Positions 1-7,972 are shown, counted from the first letter of the stretch. The stretch: 64,000 nucleotides of DNA from Pseudomonas frederiksbergensis (GCF_003732275.1 NZ_MOBM01000017.1:49185-113184); one strand, 5' to 3'. Program-made: numbers and translations. Notes: generated by a model not told the origin, from the letters alone.

Positions 1-265
1 CTACATAACGGCGCCCATCGGGAGAAATGGTGAAGAGCACGACATCACCTGCTCGCTCACCACGTGCGAGCCGTGACTCCCAACCCTTGTTTACTCCTTG
101 AAGAAAGCCATATTGCCAGCCACCAATTTGCCACTCGAATCGAAAAAGCCACTCCTCGTGGCCATAGCCGTGCTGTGAGGAAAAGGTATTCGATGCTTCG
201 ACTGCGCTCCTCGTGGGGAACTGCCAATTGGAGTCATTTTGACAGATGCGGGTGATATAGTTCAT
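1..265 (-). CDS. Hypothetical protein, N-terminal part (runs off the left edge)
   Basis: An open frame starts with ATG at 265 and reads without a stop to base 1, giving at least 88 residues. An AAGGAC ribosome-binding site sits just upstream of the ATG. The protein begins MNYITRICQNDSNW and contains GYGHEEWLFRFEW, then GDVVLFTISPDGRRYV. The aromatic-rich pattern and coherent composition make it a real gene rather than a chance frame. I recall this N-terminal type from hypothetical proteins, some with downstream nuclease domains, but cannot name a family. The C-terminus, and so the function, lies outside the window. It sits next to a MITE-like element and integron cassettes, so it is probably accessory. 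Confidence 0.55.
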   Translation of the reverse strand, partial: MNYITRICQNDSNWQFPTRSAVEASNTFSSQHGYGHEEWLFRFEWQIGGWQYGFLQGVNKGWESRLARGERAGDVVLFTISPDGRRYV

Positions 266-858
266 TACTGTCCTTGTCGTCGATTTACGGCTAATTGCCA
301 TTATTTAGAATGGCAAAAACAAAACCTCAATCCAAGTGCTATTCGAAAGCGGCTGAATTTCTTGCGGCCGACAAAGGCAACCTGGCGGTGCTTACCTGGC
401 AGGTGGTATTGGTACATTACTGGTTCAGAAGAAATTGAATCGGGTTGAGCGCCCTGGTTTGCAGGGTGTGAGTTTCTAGTCAGTCCAATCCATCACCGAA
501 AAAGCTGATGATTCTAGATCGTGTTCGGCAGCAATCGACCCAGAGTGTGTAAAAACGCATGCGCCGTTTTGAAGTCTGCATTGCTACGTAAAATCTGCTG
601 GTGCTTGTGTAATCAGCAGACTAGAAATTTGCGTAGGAGCGCGATTTTTGTTCCAGCCCTGACTGTCAAACGTGTTCTAAAACGGTTTTACACAGCCTCG
701 ACCCAAAGCTGACGATGGCGAAAGACAGGAATCAGCCATAATCACACCGTAGACATGATGCACATGACTCCGTAATGTGCGCAGAAGTCATACCTCTTTA
801 CCTGGCCCGCTATGTCGCGCGTGCTAACACAATATACAGGCCGATCAGGGAGTTACAC
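266..858. other. Non-coding stretch, 593 bp, containing a MITE
   Basis: No convincing gene is visible on either strand. The only structured element is the MITE-like insertion at 543-697. The short open frames here have no ribosome-binding site and no recognisable protein pattern. Confidence 0.5.
535..705. mobile_element. MITE-like element with 8-bp direct-repeat flanks
   Basis: A 155-bp segment (543-697) is bounded by imperfect terminal inverted repeats. The left end reads GAGTGTGTAAAAACG and the right end, on the other strand, GGCTGTGTAAAACCG. The 8-mer TCGACCCA lies directly outside both ends, at 535-542 and 698-705, as expected of a target-site duplication. The interior has no transposase frame. 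The terminal sequence and 8-bp duplication are reminiscent of IS256/Mutator-type elements, but that family assignment is an inference from memory. Confidence 0.6.
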
Positions 859-927
859 ATGAGCAAGGAACGTTATCAGACACAAATGGCGTGCCCCCAA
901 AAACTGCGTCGTCTACTAAATATTTAA
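859..927 (+). CDS. 22-codon open frame directly before the HNH gene
   Basis: ATG at 859 has a GGGAG ribosome-binding site and opens a 22-residue frame, MSKERYQTQMACPQKLRRLL and two more residues. It ends in TAA directly abutting, and in the same frame as, the ATG of the HNH gene. It could be a leader peptide allowing re-initiation on the HNH gene, or a chance frame over the attI-like sequence. Only the sequence arrangement supports it. Confidence 0.2.
   Translation: MSKERYQTQMACPQKLRRLLNI
864..923 (+). other. Possible attI-like site preceding the left cassettes
   Basis: CAAGGAACGTTAT at 864-876, followed two bases later by GACAC, recurs in inverted orientation at 3706-3694. In both places the repeat lies about 60-65 bp before the start of a cassette. 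The first cassette would begin at TTAAAT (924-929), which is complementary to the outer attC core ATTTAAC at 1729-1735. The spacing and orientation fit an integron attachment region, but no integrase is present to confirm it. A 22-codon frame (859-927) also covers this stretch. Confidence 0.3.
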
Positions 928-1725
928 ATGGTATCGAAGATGAGTAACGTTCTTCAAAGTTGTCACGCTTTCAATTTCAGTGAGTCGTACTCCTACGCTG
1001 ATAAAGTACGGAAGGCTATTTTCGAAAATGATTTTTCGATTGATCCAATGGATGTAGCTAGCGATTTGGAAAACCAAGTCGCCAAACCGCAAAAATGGTC
1101 TCTTTTACACGATTACATAGATCATGTAGTTCGTGATGATTTGAATTTTTACTTTCGTGGTGGTGGATGGGATTACGATGATGTACGCCCCGTATTTTCT
1201 ATGCTTGACTCACACAAAATCCAATATTTAACACTTGTGCAGTATATCGAAGAGCAATTTCGAGATGATGAAACTGGGGAGACAGTATTAGTTACAGAGG
1301 GGCTTGTAGAAAAACACAAGTATGAGTATGTGTCAGAGTATCTTGAAGACAAAGCATTGAACGGTCTTGCTTCTTTAATTGTTACGGAGGTTTTCACACT
1401 GCTTTTCGCTGATCGTGAAGCAATGAAGGCCTTCAATCTAAAGATTGCTATGAGCTTGGAAAAAAGAACCCCTAGATGTACATACTGGCCCAAGTGGCTA
1501 GAGCGGGCATTATTTTGCAGAGAGAAAGGTCTTTGTGCAATTTGCAAGTCGGACTTGACTTCACTATTTCATGTGTGCGGAAAGCTTGCAATTGACCATA
1601 TAGTTCCTATCGCTCTAAACGGGGTAAATGACCCGACTAATTTACAAATACTTTGTGAAAGCTGCAACGGAAAAAAAAGTGGTATTACTGTGGTTACGTC
1701 GAATTCTATGCCTGTATTTTGGTAG
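928..1725 (+). CDS. HNH endonuclease family protein (integron cassette)
   Basis: This 265-residue protein ends in a classical zinc-stabilised HNH domain at about residues 203-258. It has a CAICKSDL knuckle, an IDHIVPIALNG core with the DH pair, NLQILC, and a second CESCNGKK knuckle. HNH proteins nick or cut DNA, but the target here is unknown. Residues 1-200 are acidic, with no recognised domain. The gene is much richer in AT than the rest of the window, which points to foreign origin. It is followed after 3 bp by an attC-type site, so it is best read as a cassette gene. The ATG at 928 follows an in-frame stop; ATG 940 is an alternative start. Confidence 0.75.
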   Translation: MVSKMSNVLQSCHAFNFSESYSYADKVRKAIFENDFSIDPMDVASDLENQVAKPQKWSLLHDYIDHVVRDDLNFYFRGGGWDYDDVRPVFSMLDSHKIQYLTLVQYIEEQFRDDETGETVLVTEGLVEKHKYEYVSEYLEDKALNGLASLIVTEVFTLLFADREAMKAFNLKIAMSLEKRTPRCTYWPKWLERALFCREKGLCAICKSDLTSLFHVCGKLAIDHIVPIALNGVNDPTNLQILCESCNGKKSGITVVTSNSMPVFW

Positions 1726-1728
1726 CCG

Positions 1729-1805
1729 ATTTAACAACTGGCTAAAATCACTCACTTCGTTCGCTTGGGTCGTCTGAAGCCGGCCACTTAGCTTACCCGT
1801 TATGC
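1729..1805 (+). repeat. attC recombination site of the HNH cassette
   Basis: The outer core ATTTAAC (1729-1735) matches RYYYAAC, and the 3' core GTTATGC (1799-1805) fits GTTRRRY except at one position. Between them lie an inner GGCTAA/TTAGCT pair and a CTCACTTCGTTCGCTTGGG segment typical of attC variable stems. The 77-bp length is normal for attC. The next gene starts 14 bp downstream with its own AGAGG ribosome-binding site. Orientation is forward, placing the HNH gene in this cassette. Confidence 0.65.
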
Positions 1806-1818
1806 CTAAAGAGGAAAT

Positions 1819-2745
1819 ATGGCGCACCTGAATCTAGAACAAAAATTTGAAACCCTGACACCTGCGCTGTTGTTCAAATGGTTAGCATGGATACTAGCGT
1901 TTGCAACAGGAGTCGTAGGCATGGTTTTCGCATTTTACTTTACGGAATTTAACGGGAAATTTAGCAGTCAAAACGCCGACTGGGGAACTTTTGGTGACTT
2001 TATAGGCGGCACGCTGAACCCAATACTTAGCTTCCTTGGGCTAATTGCCCTCCTGCTAACAATTGTTCTGCAAAGCAAGGAGCTTGAATCTACTAGAAAA
2101 GAACTAGAGCGCTCAGCATTAGCTCAAGAAAAATCCGAGTCGGCACTAAGCGAGCAATCGAAGACGCAAATAAAACAACAATTCGAGGGCACCTTCTTTT
2201 CATTGCTAGATCAACACAATAAAGCGTTGGAAAAAATATCAATATCAACAGGCAAGTGGACTAACGGCAGATCAGACGTTGATCTTGTCAGGGAGGCTGT
2301 TTTTGAAAGGCCAGCCTCAGATTTAGCCGGAGCCAAAGATGCTCTTGAAAAGAAAAACGGGTTATGTGGCCACTACTTCAGGGTTTTGTATCAAACATTA
2401 AAATTTATTTCAACCAATGTGCCTGATGGCCATATTGGAATAAATTTCAATGAAAGCACTATTAAAAGTGCTCAGTTTGCAAAAAACGAGAAAATGTACA
2501 GCAATATTCTCAGATCTTTCTTGAGCTATGACGTAACTCAACTTCTTGCTATAAATTGCTACTGCACCAGTACTCAAGATACATACTGGAATTTCAAGCT
2601 GCTGATAGAGCGCTATGCTTTTCTTGAACATATGCCCTTTACAATTGATAGTAAAAGCAATCAATTGCTCTTGAATACTGAACAATTTTACGATCAAGCA
2701 GCATTTGGCCAAAGCCAATTCAAGAAAAACCCGGGCGCAGCATAA
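1819..2745 (+). CDS. Putative phage abortive infection (PutAbiC-like) membrane protein
   Basis: This 308-residue protein has two N-terminal membrane segments (about residues 14-37 and 57-82) around WGTFGDFIGGTLNPILSFLG. A charged coiled-coil stretch (about 85-120) follows, then a cytoplasmic domain beginning FEGTFFSLLDQHNKAL. The order of two helices, coiled coil, F-x-LLxxHN and YFRVLYQTLKFI is that of the 'putative phage abortive infection protein' family (PutAbiC). Such proteins are thought to block phage by arresting the infected cell; activity here is inferred. AGAGG precedes the ATG. The stop codon overlaps GCATAAC (2740-2746), which is complementary to the GTTATGC at the cassette's left border. 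A full attC hairpin does not follow, so the 3' end of this cassette seems damaged. Confidence 0.65.
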   Translation: MAHLNLEQKFETLTPALLFKWLAWILAFATGVVGMVFAFYFTEFNGKFSSQNADWGTFGDFIGGTLNPILSFLGLIALLLTIVLQSKELESTRKELERSALAQEKSESALSEQSKTQIKQQFEGTFFSLLDQHNKALEKISISTGKWTNGRSDVDLVREAVFERPASDLAGAKDALEKKNGLCGHYFRVLYQTLKFISTNVPDGHIGINFNESTIKSAQFAKNEKMYSNILRSFLSYDVTQLLAINCYCTSTQDTYWNFKLLIERYAFLEHMPFTIDSKSNQLLLNTEQFYDQAAFGQSQFKKNPGAA

Positions 2746-2822
2746 CGTTGATGAGGCAATTGGAGCTGTTGTCCTACAAATAGAGATCGCGAAACTTAAC
2801 GAGCAGTTCATGTCGTTCGTTT

Positions 2823-2889
2823 GGCTAACAGGGGCGGGCTTTAGCCCGTCCCAGTGAGCGAAGCGAACGATTTGAGCACGTTGTTAGCC
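2823..2889 (-). repeat. attC recombination site, reverse orientation
   Basis: Read on the minus strand, the site starts GGCTAACAACG (from 2889) and ends GTTAGCC (2829-2823). The two outer cores are perfectly complementary. Inside are CTCAAATCGTTCGCTTCGC and the strong hairpin GGGACGGGC/GCCCGCCCC, the usual attC layout. The minus-strand gene at 2894-3577 ends 4 bp before it. The same GTTAGCC core occurs at the other border of that cassette (3642-3636), as expected for a cassette inserted between G^TTAGCC repeats. Confidence 0.7.
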
Positions 2890-2893
2890 AACG

Positions 2894-3577
2894 TTACCAC
2901 GGTATATTTCTGGCCGTAACCCCTAAGATATTGAAAGCACTCGTTAGTAGTGCGAACAAGAAAAGAACCCAAGGTATCAAATAATCAGGGGTTTCTTCTT
3001 TTCCTGTTAAAAATTCAAATATTTTCCAGGCCTTAAACCATAGAAAGTGGAACCATCGGTATTTTATTGTGTAGCCTCTGAAGTCATTTCCCGGCAAACG
3101 CGGTTCTCTGTAATAAGCTTGATAGCTCAAACATAATTCCCCGTACTCGTACTTCAGTTCTTGTGGGGTAGTGGAAAAGTCAACGTTGTTGTACGTGTTT
3201 ATACTTTTTTCTAGCGCATAATCTTCTCGCTCTTTCTGAAAATTATTTTTTTGGTTTTTTATATAGTCTTCTCTAGCGCGTTTCTCTAGCAGCCTGTAGA
3301 GCAAGGACTCGTGCTTTCCGCTTAGGCTGGTGTTGATTGTCTTAATGACTCCATGCTTGATCATATTTCTCGAGCTCAGATAAAAGCGCCAAGCGAAGTA
3401 GAAAAGGATAGTGTGGGCAATCCATGGGAGTGCGGCTGGATTTGTGATTTCGTAATTAATAAATATAAGCCGGATAGAATCGCCAGCGGGCGCGAGCCCT
3501 AATGCCCAATACACGATGAACATCATTGAGATGAATTTAAGATTTCGAGAGTGTAAGTTAGGTTCGGTAAAGGCCAT
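2894..3577 (-). CDS. Hypothetical membrane protein in an inverted integron cassette
   Basis: This 227-residue protein has hydrophobic segments at about residues 14-33, 50-70 and near the C-terminus (WVLFLFALLTSAFNILGV). The middle is strongly charged and helical, rich in K, E and R. No family is recognised. An AAGGAAAAG ribosome-binding site precedes the ATG at 3577. It is transcribed opposite to the neighbouring cassettes and sits between a GTTAGCC core at 3642-3636 and its own attC, so it forms one complete cassette. Base composition is AT-rich like the HNH and Abi cassettes. A defence role is possible by company only. Confidence 0.6.
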   Translation of the reverse strand: MAFTEPNLHSRNLKFISMMFIVYWALGLAPAGDSIRLIFINYEITNPAALPWIAHTILFYFAWRFYLSSRNMIKHGVIKTINTSLSGKHESLLYRLLEKRAREDYIKNQKNNFQKEREDYALEKSINTYNNVDFSTTPQELKYEYGELCLSYQAYYREPRLPGNDFRGYTIKYRWFHFLWFKAWKIFEFLTGKEETPDYLIPWVLFLFALLTSAFNILGVTARNIPW

Positions 3578-3635
3578 TTTGATACTTTTCCTTAAATATT
3601 TTTATGAGGGGCCGGGCTATGCAGGCTGTTCAGGT

Positions 3636-3706
3636 GGCTAACTGCTATTGGGTGAAATGCCATGTCGCGTTTCTTGTTGCGATGGCGTGTCGTATAACGT
3701 TCCTTG
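3636..3706 (-). other. Possible attI-like site preceding the inverted cassette
   Basis: On the minus strand, CAAGGAACGTTAT (3706-3694) leads through CGCGACATGGCATTTCACCC to the cassette junction GTTAGCC (3642-3636). Length and position resemble an integron attI, and the last 35 bases loosely resemble the attI1 pattern GGCA..CCC..A..GTTAG. The same 13-mer lies before the left cassettes in the opposite orientation. Confidence 0.35.
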
Positions 3707-3778
3707 TTGTCCTGTAAGTCCTTGTCTAGCTTAGAGGTGGTCGCGGCAAACGCGACATTGCTCAGGAAGGAGCGCGAC

Positions 3779-3880
3779 ATGGATGACGGCAAGCTCTTCC
3801 GCCCTCTAGAGTCGAAAGCAGCATCAGTGACGCCACCCATTTGCCAGTATTGTGTCCACTTCTGGCCGAGGTTGTGTTAA
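3779..3880 (+). pseudogene. Possible 5' stub of an integron integrase gene
   Basis: A strong GGAAGGAG ribosome-binding site lies 7 bp before ATG 3779. The frame runs only 33 codons (MDDGKLFRPLESKAASVTPP, then 13 more). It diverges from the attI-like site at 3706, which is exactly where an intI gene starts relative to attI. The proline-rich N-terminus is compatible with an IntI lead-in, but no catalytic part follows. The assignment is an inference from geometry; the frame could be unrelated. Confidence 0.25.
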
Positions 3881-4044
3881 AGCGTGTTGAACATCGAGCG
3901 CTGATCGCTTAATGATCAATTTCAACGTTCTCTTACGCAATCAGGGCGCTCCTGCTCGGTTAAATCTTAAAGATTTCGCGTAGCAACGCGGACCTCAGAA
4001 CATTTGCAGAAGTGCCTCTGACAGCATGGTTGGTACGATACAAG

Positions 4045-7000
4045 TCAAGCCTTCGCCGCACTTGCGCGTAGAGCGGTGGTGATATCTTGCACGAGCAAGA
4101 CGTCTTGGAGATTCATCAGCGCCTCTGCGCCAGGCGTTAGCCGGCCGTGTGTCAGTGCCGCGATGTCTTCCGCCAAGGCAACATGCCCAGCCGCAACCTC
4201 CTCGCTCAGCCGGCGCAGCAGCAGTTGAACAGGCTCTCCCTCTGCGAGCCTCTCGAACTCTATAAGGGCTCCGGCGAGCCTCCGCTCATCGTCCGCCCGA
4301 ACCGCTTGTTCCACAACGGGACGCCCCTCCGTGCCAAGACCGAATCGGCGCAGCCCGTCGAGTTCGACGATAGAATCGAGTGCGATCTGCGCCGCTCGGG
4401 TCAGGGTGTCGTCCAGCCGGCTTATATGAAGTGCGTCGAGCCAATCATCGACGACGTACGCCGACGCAAGCAGAGTGGACACCCCCCCGACGGTCAGCCG
4501 CGAAATCGCAAGTCCACCGATGCGTGGCACGATCTGTATATGACGGCTTTCGCCTATGGCGGCACGGATGAGCGACTCCTTCTCCAGATACCAGATCAGC
4601 CAGTCGGTGGGTGATTCCATATCCACTATCGCTAGAAGTTCTAAGGTCGGCCAAGGCAAGGGGTTGTTCCAATCCGGACGAGCATGAAGTTCAAGCTCGA
4701 TAGAATTTTTCTCTAGTTCAACTTTGACCTGTTGCAGGTACTTGGTAGTCCGCACCTGCAACTGGTGCTCGACGGCCATCCTGGCACGACGCAATGCGTT
4801 CCCAAGTTCGGCCCTACGGACTTCGGAGAGCCACAGTTGTGTCGGCCGTGCTTCTTGGGTACCGGCTTCTGCCGCAAGCAGGCGTAGCGATGCGATTAAG
4901 CTTTCAAGCCGTCCCAGTAATTTCTCCGGAGGAGCGCCAATGAGAGCCCAAGGTTCGCTTCGTGTTCCCTGCACGTTTTTGAGCAGGTCGCCCGCCCACA
5001 TGACGAATGCGCCATACCCTTCCGGCAGTTGAGCGAAGCGTCGTAACAAGTCGCCAGAACAGTAGAACAACAGATTTTGTAACGGTGTGCTGTACTGCTC
5101 AGGGGCGCCGCCAGTCGGCGGCCCGTCCCGGGGCGGTGTAAGCGCGCGCGAAGCTTCGTGCACGTCGCCGAACCGCTCCCAGATCTTAGGCGGCGGCAGC
5201 TTACTCCGCAGCACGCCATCTACGATGCGTTCTAGTACCGGGACGAGCTGCTCCAACAATGCGTGGGCACGTTTTAAGTAATCCGTGTAGCTTTCTGTTC
5301 CGACCAACCTCGCCGCCGCTGCGGTCCAGTGTCGATTCCAATCGGGCAGCGCCGAGGGCGGCAGATTTTCGCGCAGTATGCGCTTGGTGGCGAGCGGATA
5401 TCCCGGCAGGCCAGATGGAAGACTATCGGCGGCAACTGCATCGACGGCAGCAACCATTGCTGTAGGATCAAGTCCGAGCAGGCGATTGCACAGCTGCACT
5501 ACCTCATCATGCACGTCCGTCTGAGCTGAGGGCGCGACGTGAAAGATGGAGCCGCGTAGCAGGCGACCTTCGAGCGCCACTTCGACCTCCACCGGGCCGG
5601 CCCATGGTGTTTCAAGCGGGACGCGGGCCAGCAAATTCTCGCAAACGTGGACGTCAGCCCAATTCGTCGCAATTTGCGGATCAATGAGTCGGGCGGCGCC
5701 TAGCAGGTCAGCAGCTTCGGTGAGGTCCAGCGTATCGAATGCGGGCCTAAGGGTGCTGAGCGCCGACCGGACGCTCTCGGGAACCTCCACGCCCACCAGT
5801 GCGCCCAAGAGCGCTCGAAGATGGATCGTATCGGCGGCGGCGAATAGCGCACTCATGGCGTCTGGAGATATTGTGGACAGAAGATTTAGCCGCGGATCGG
5901 ACGCTGACCTAGTCCGTAAAACACGCACAGCTCCCTGTAGGCGTTCCGGGATTGGCAGAGATGAAAGGTCCAAGCCCGCCACGGCGAACATGACGGCCAC
6001 GCAGACCTGCGTCGGCTCTAAGCCGAGCGACAATACTTCGGGCACCCAGCGCTTCAGCGTGGTCTCGACGTGGGCCTGGCCTAGGCCCGACAGAGCTGCC
6101 GCCATGACGACTGGGTCACAGTCACGTTCCAATCGTACCGCGAGCGCGTTCACGAGGGGGGCTGTTGCATCTGGAAGATGAACAATCACATAGGTAGCCA
6201 AGGCGTTTACGCTTGCGCCGTGGGCAGTGTGGACGGATTCTTCGACCGTGTGCGATAGCGTTGGCGGCGGGTGAGCATGGCAGAGGTCTAAGAGAGTCGC
6301 GGACCGGAGCTGGTGAAGGCCGCCCAATCGCCCATCCGCCAGTTCAGCTACGAGATGCTCGTCAACGAGCCGACGCTGCGCCCGGGTGAGGTCGCCTTGT
6401 GTGATGCCTAGTACACTAGGCAATCGTCCGCTTTCGATCGTGGCGCCGGCCGCGCCGGCGAGGGCCGTGACTCGGAGAATGGCCAGCTCCACGTCCCGGG
6501 TTTCTCGTAGTCGCCGGTCGACCTGCTCGCCGAGGACAATCTTGAGACGGTCACCGCGGGTCAGAATATGCGTGTACTCAAGCAGAAGTCCGTCGCTCCG
6601 ACCCCACGGTTCGCGCCAGCCCGCCCAGCAGGTCTGACCTTGATCCGAAAGTCGACGCCAGATTCGTTCCGCTACCGCGTCCTCCACAGAGGGCCTGATC
6701 TCGCGAGCACGAGATCGCGAATTCAGTATGAATACATCTTCCTCTCTGATTGAGCCTAACAGCAGGATACCGCTTCCAGCGCCGGCCTCCCGGATTAAAG
6801 CATCCCAAAGACCGCCGCCCCCCCGACCGACGTCGTCCAGGACGAACCCTACCGGGGCAGCAGGTGAAGCTCTCAGCGCGCGCGCGAGGCGGGTGAGGAG
6901 GTGGGCATCAGCAGAATCGCCCCGCTTAACTTCGAACCATCGGGTTGTATGTCGAGCTGCCCGCGCGGCTTCCCACATTAGGGCGGACTTGCCGGTGCCT

Positions 7001-7848
7001 GATAGGCCAACGATCAAGGCTGCTCCACAGGCTTCCAACGCGGCAAGCACGGCACGGCGCGCCTCCGGCCGTTCGGCGACAAGGCCAGCGGCGAGGTGGC
7101 TGGGGCGCGTATCGACACCTTGATAGAATCTGGGATCGTCTGCGGGCGTGAGAAAATCGACGGCGTCACAGTAGCCGTAGCGAAGGGCCGCCTCCATTCC
7201 AGCCAGATCTAATATGGGCTCCATTCGACGGACACTCGTCTCTACGTCCGATACGGCCAGACCTTCAAAGCGCCCGTCCTTAACCAAGCCATTGGCATCC
7301 GCCAAGGTACCGATCTGGTTTAGCAGTTCGCCGTAGTGGACCTGTGCCGCTAGAGGCGCACAGGGCATAGTGTGACTGATGGTCGCCACCGCCACTTCAA
7401 ATGGTGCCGGAGCGATCCAGACACGGGTGCGTGGTGCCAGCGTCGTCCAGCGCGGGTCGCTGCGCAGTGTTTTGGCCAAACCTGGGTGATCAGAAAGTAC
7501 GTGGTCGACTGTCGGCCCCTGTGCCACAGGGCGCTCCAAGACTAGGATAAGATCGTCCGGTGTGGACGAGGCCGCTTCGGACCGGGCCCAGAGGGCCCGC
7601 ACGAAGGCCACGACCTCTCCCATGGGGAACGGGCCCAAGTGGTCGCGGCGTGACTTCACTTGTGCAAAAGCAGAATTCGTCGCGCCGCGAAGTTCGTAGT
7701 CATCCTGTCCTTCGGGCATCACTTGGCCGTAGGGTAGTTCGCTGGCCCAGCACCGAACTACCAGCCAGACGCCGGCCGCATCTTGGTAGCGAAAGCCGCG
7801 ACCCGCATGCGATCCGGCGCGTGACGTTACCGGTTCCGAGACACTCAT
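4045..7848 (-). CDS. Avs-like STAND NTPase with N-terminal Cap4/DUF4297-type nuclease domain
   Basis: The 1267-residue protein is read from ATG 7848, which has an AGGCGG ribosome-binding site; an upstream in-frame ATG at 8007 adds 53 implausible residues. Residues 1 to about 190 carry GRGFRYQDAAGVWLVV, then PEGQDDYEL and FAQVKSRRDH. The D...QxK arrangement is that of DUF4297/Cap4 PD-(D/E)xK-type nucleases. A P-loop (GLSGTGKS, about residues 281-288) and a Walker B (VGFVLDDVG, about 330-340) form an NTPase core, with an arginine-rich region after it. The remaining 700 or so residues are helical and Leu/Ala-rich with no motif I recognise. Effector, STAND NTPase and large C-terminal sensor is the layout of Avs and related anti-phage proteins, which cut DNA after sensing a phage protein. 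Family membership is inferred. GC content is higher than in the cassettes beside it. Confidence 0.65.
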   Translation of the reverse strand: MSVSEPVTSRAGSHAGRGFRYQDAAGVWLVVRCWASELPYGQVMPEGQDDYELRGATNSAFAQVKSRRDHLGPFPMGEVVAFVRALWARSEAASSTPDDLILVLERPVAQGPTVDHVLSDHPGLAKTLRSDPRWTTLAPRTRVWIAPAPFEVAVATISHTMPCAPLAAQVHYGELLNQIGTLADANGLVKDGRFEGLAVSDVETSVRRMEPILDLAGMEAALRYGYCDAVDFLTPADDPRFYQGVDTRPSHLAAGLVAERPEARRAVLAALEACGAALIVGLSGTGKSALMWEAARAARHTTRWFEVKRGDSADAHLLTRLARALRASPAAPVGFVLDDVGRGGGGLWDALIREAGAGSGILLLGSIREEDVFILNSRSRAREIRPSVEDAVAERIWRRLSDQGQTCWAGWREPWGRSDGLLLEYTHILTRGDRLKIVLGEQVDRRLRETRDVELAILRVTALAGAAGATIESGRLPSVLGITQGDLTRAQRRLVDEHLVAELADGRLGGLHQLRSATLLDLCHAHPPPTLSHTVEESVHTAHGASVNALATYVIVHLPDATAPLVNALAVRLERDCDPVVMAAALSGLGQAHVETTLKRWVPEVLSLGLEPTQVCVAVMFAVAGLDLSSLPIPERLQGAVRVLRTRSASDPRLNLLSTISPDAMSALFAAADTIHLRALLGALVGVEVPESVRSALSTLRPAFDTLDLTEAADLLGAARLIDPQIATNWADVHVCENLLARVPLETPWAGPVEVEVALEGRLLRGSIFHVAPSAQTDVHDEVVQLCNRLLGLDPTAMVAAVDAVAADSLPSGLPGYPLATKRILRENLPPSALPDWNRHWTAAAARLVGTESYTDYLKRAHALLEQLVPVLERIVDGVLRSKLPPPKIWERFGDVHEASRALTPPRDGPPTGGAPEQYSTPLQNLLFYCSGDLLRRFAQLPEGYGAFVMWAGDLLKNVQGTRSEPWALIGAPPEKLLGRLESLIASLRLLAAEAGTQEARPTQLWLSEVRRAELGNALRRARMAVEHQLQVRTTKYLQQVKVELEKNSIELELHARPDWNNPLPWPTLELLAIVDMESPTDWLIWYLEKESLIRAAIGESRHIQIVPRIGGLAISRLTVGGVSTLLASAYVVDDWLDALHISRLDDTLTRAAQIALDSIVELDGLRRFGLGTEGRPVVEQAVRADDERRLAGALIEFERLAEGEPVQLLLRRLSEEVAAGHVALAEDIAALTHGRLTPGAEALMNLQDVLLVQDITTALRASAAKA

Positions 7849-7858
7849 TTGAAACCGC

Positions 7859-7972
7859 CTATATTCTGCAGCATGGCATCGAGCCCTTGCTTGGTGAGTA
7901 ACGTATAGAAAGATCGTTTTGGCATAATGGCAAGGTTTAAGTCCAGTTCGGGATTTCCTGCAGAATCGACAT
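7859..7972 (-). pseudogene. Remnant of an ATPase gene 5' end, interrupted by a stop
   Basis: ATG 7972 has a strong GGAGGGAG ribosome-binding site and encodes MSILQEIPNWT, then TAA. The same frame continues TLPLCQND before degenerating. The pattern ILQEI..W...LP.WQ.D is the usual N-terminus of many defence-associated AAA/OLD-type ATPases. It looks like the beginning of such a gene broken by a nonsense mutation and deletion. A second small frame (7928-7847, 26 codons) overlaps the start of the nuclease-NTPase gene as ATGA and could couple translation. Confidence 0.4.

Noticed and set aside
2410..2811. 133-residue minus-strand frame
   Set aside because: It is the antisense of the PutAbiC-like gene, whose plus-strand protein has clear membrane and family features.
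2747..2857. Plus-strand tail VDEAIGAVVLQIEIAKLNEQ continuing to WLTGAG
   Set aside because: Could be a gene remnant between cassettes, but it runs into the inverted attC and has no start; too little to call.
3592..3840. 82-residue minus-strand frame
   Set aside because: It covers the attI-like site and has no family pattern; composition looks non-coding.
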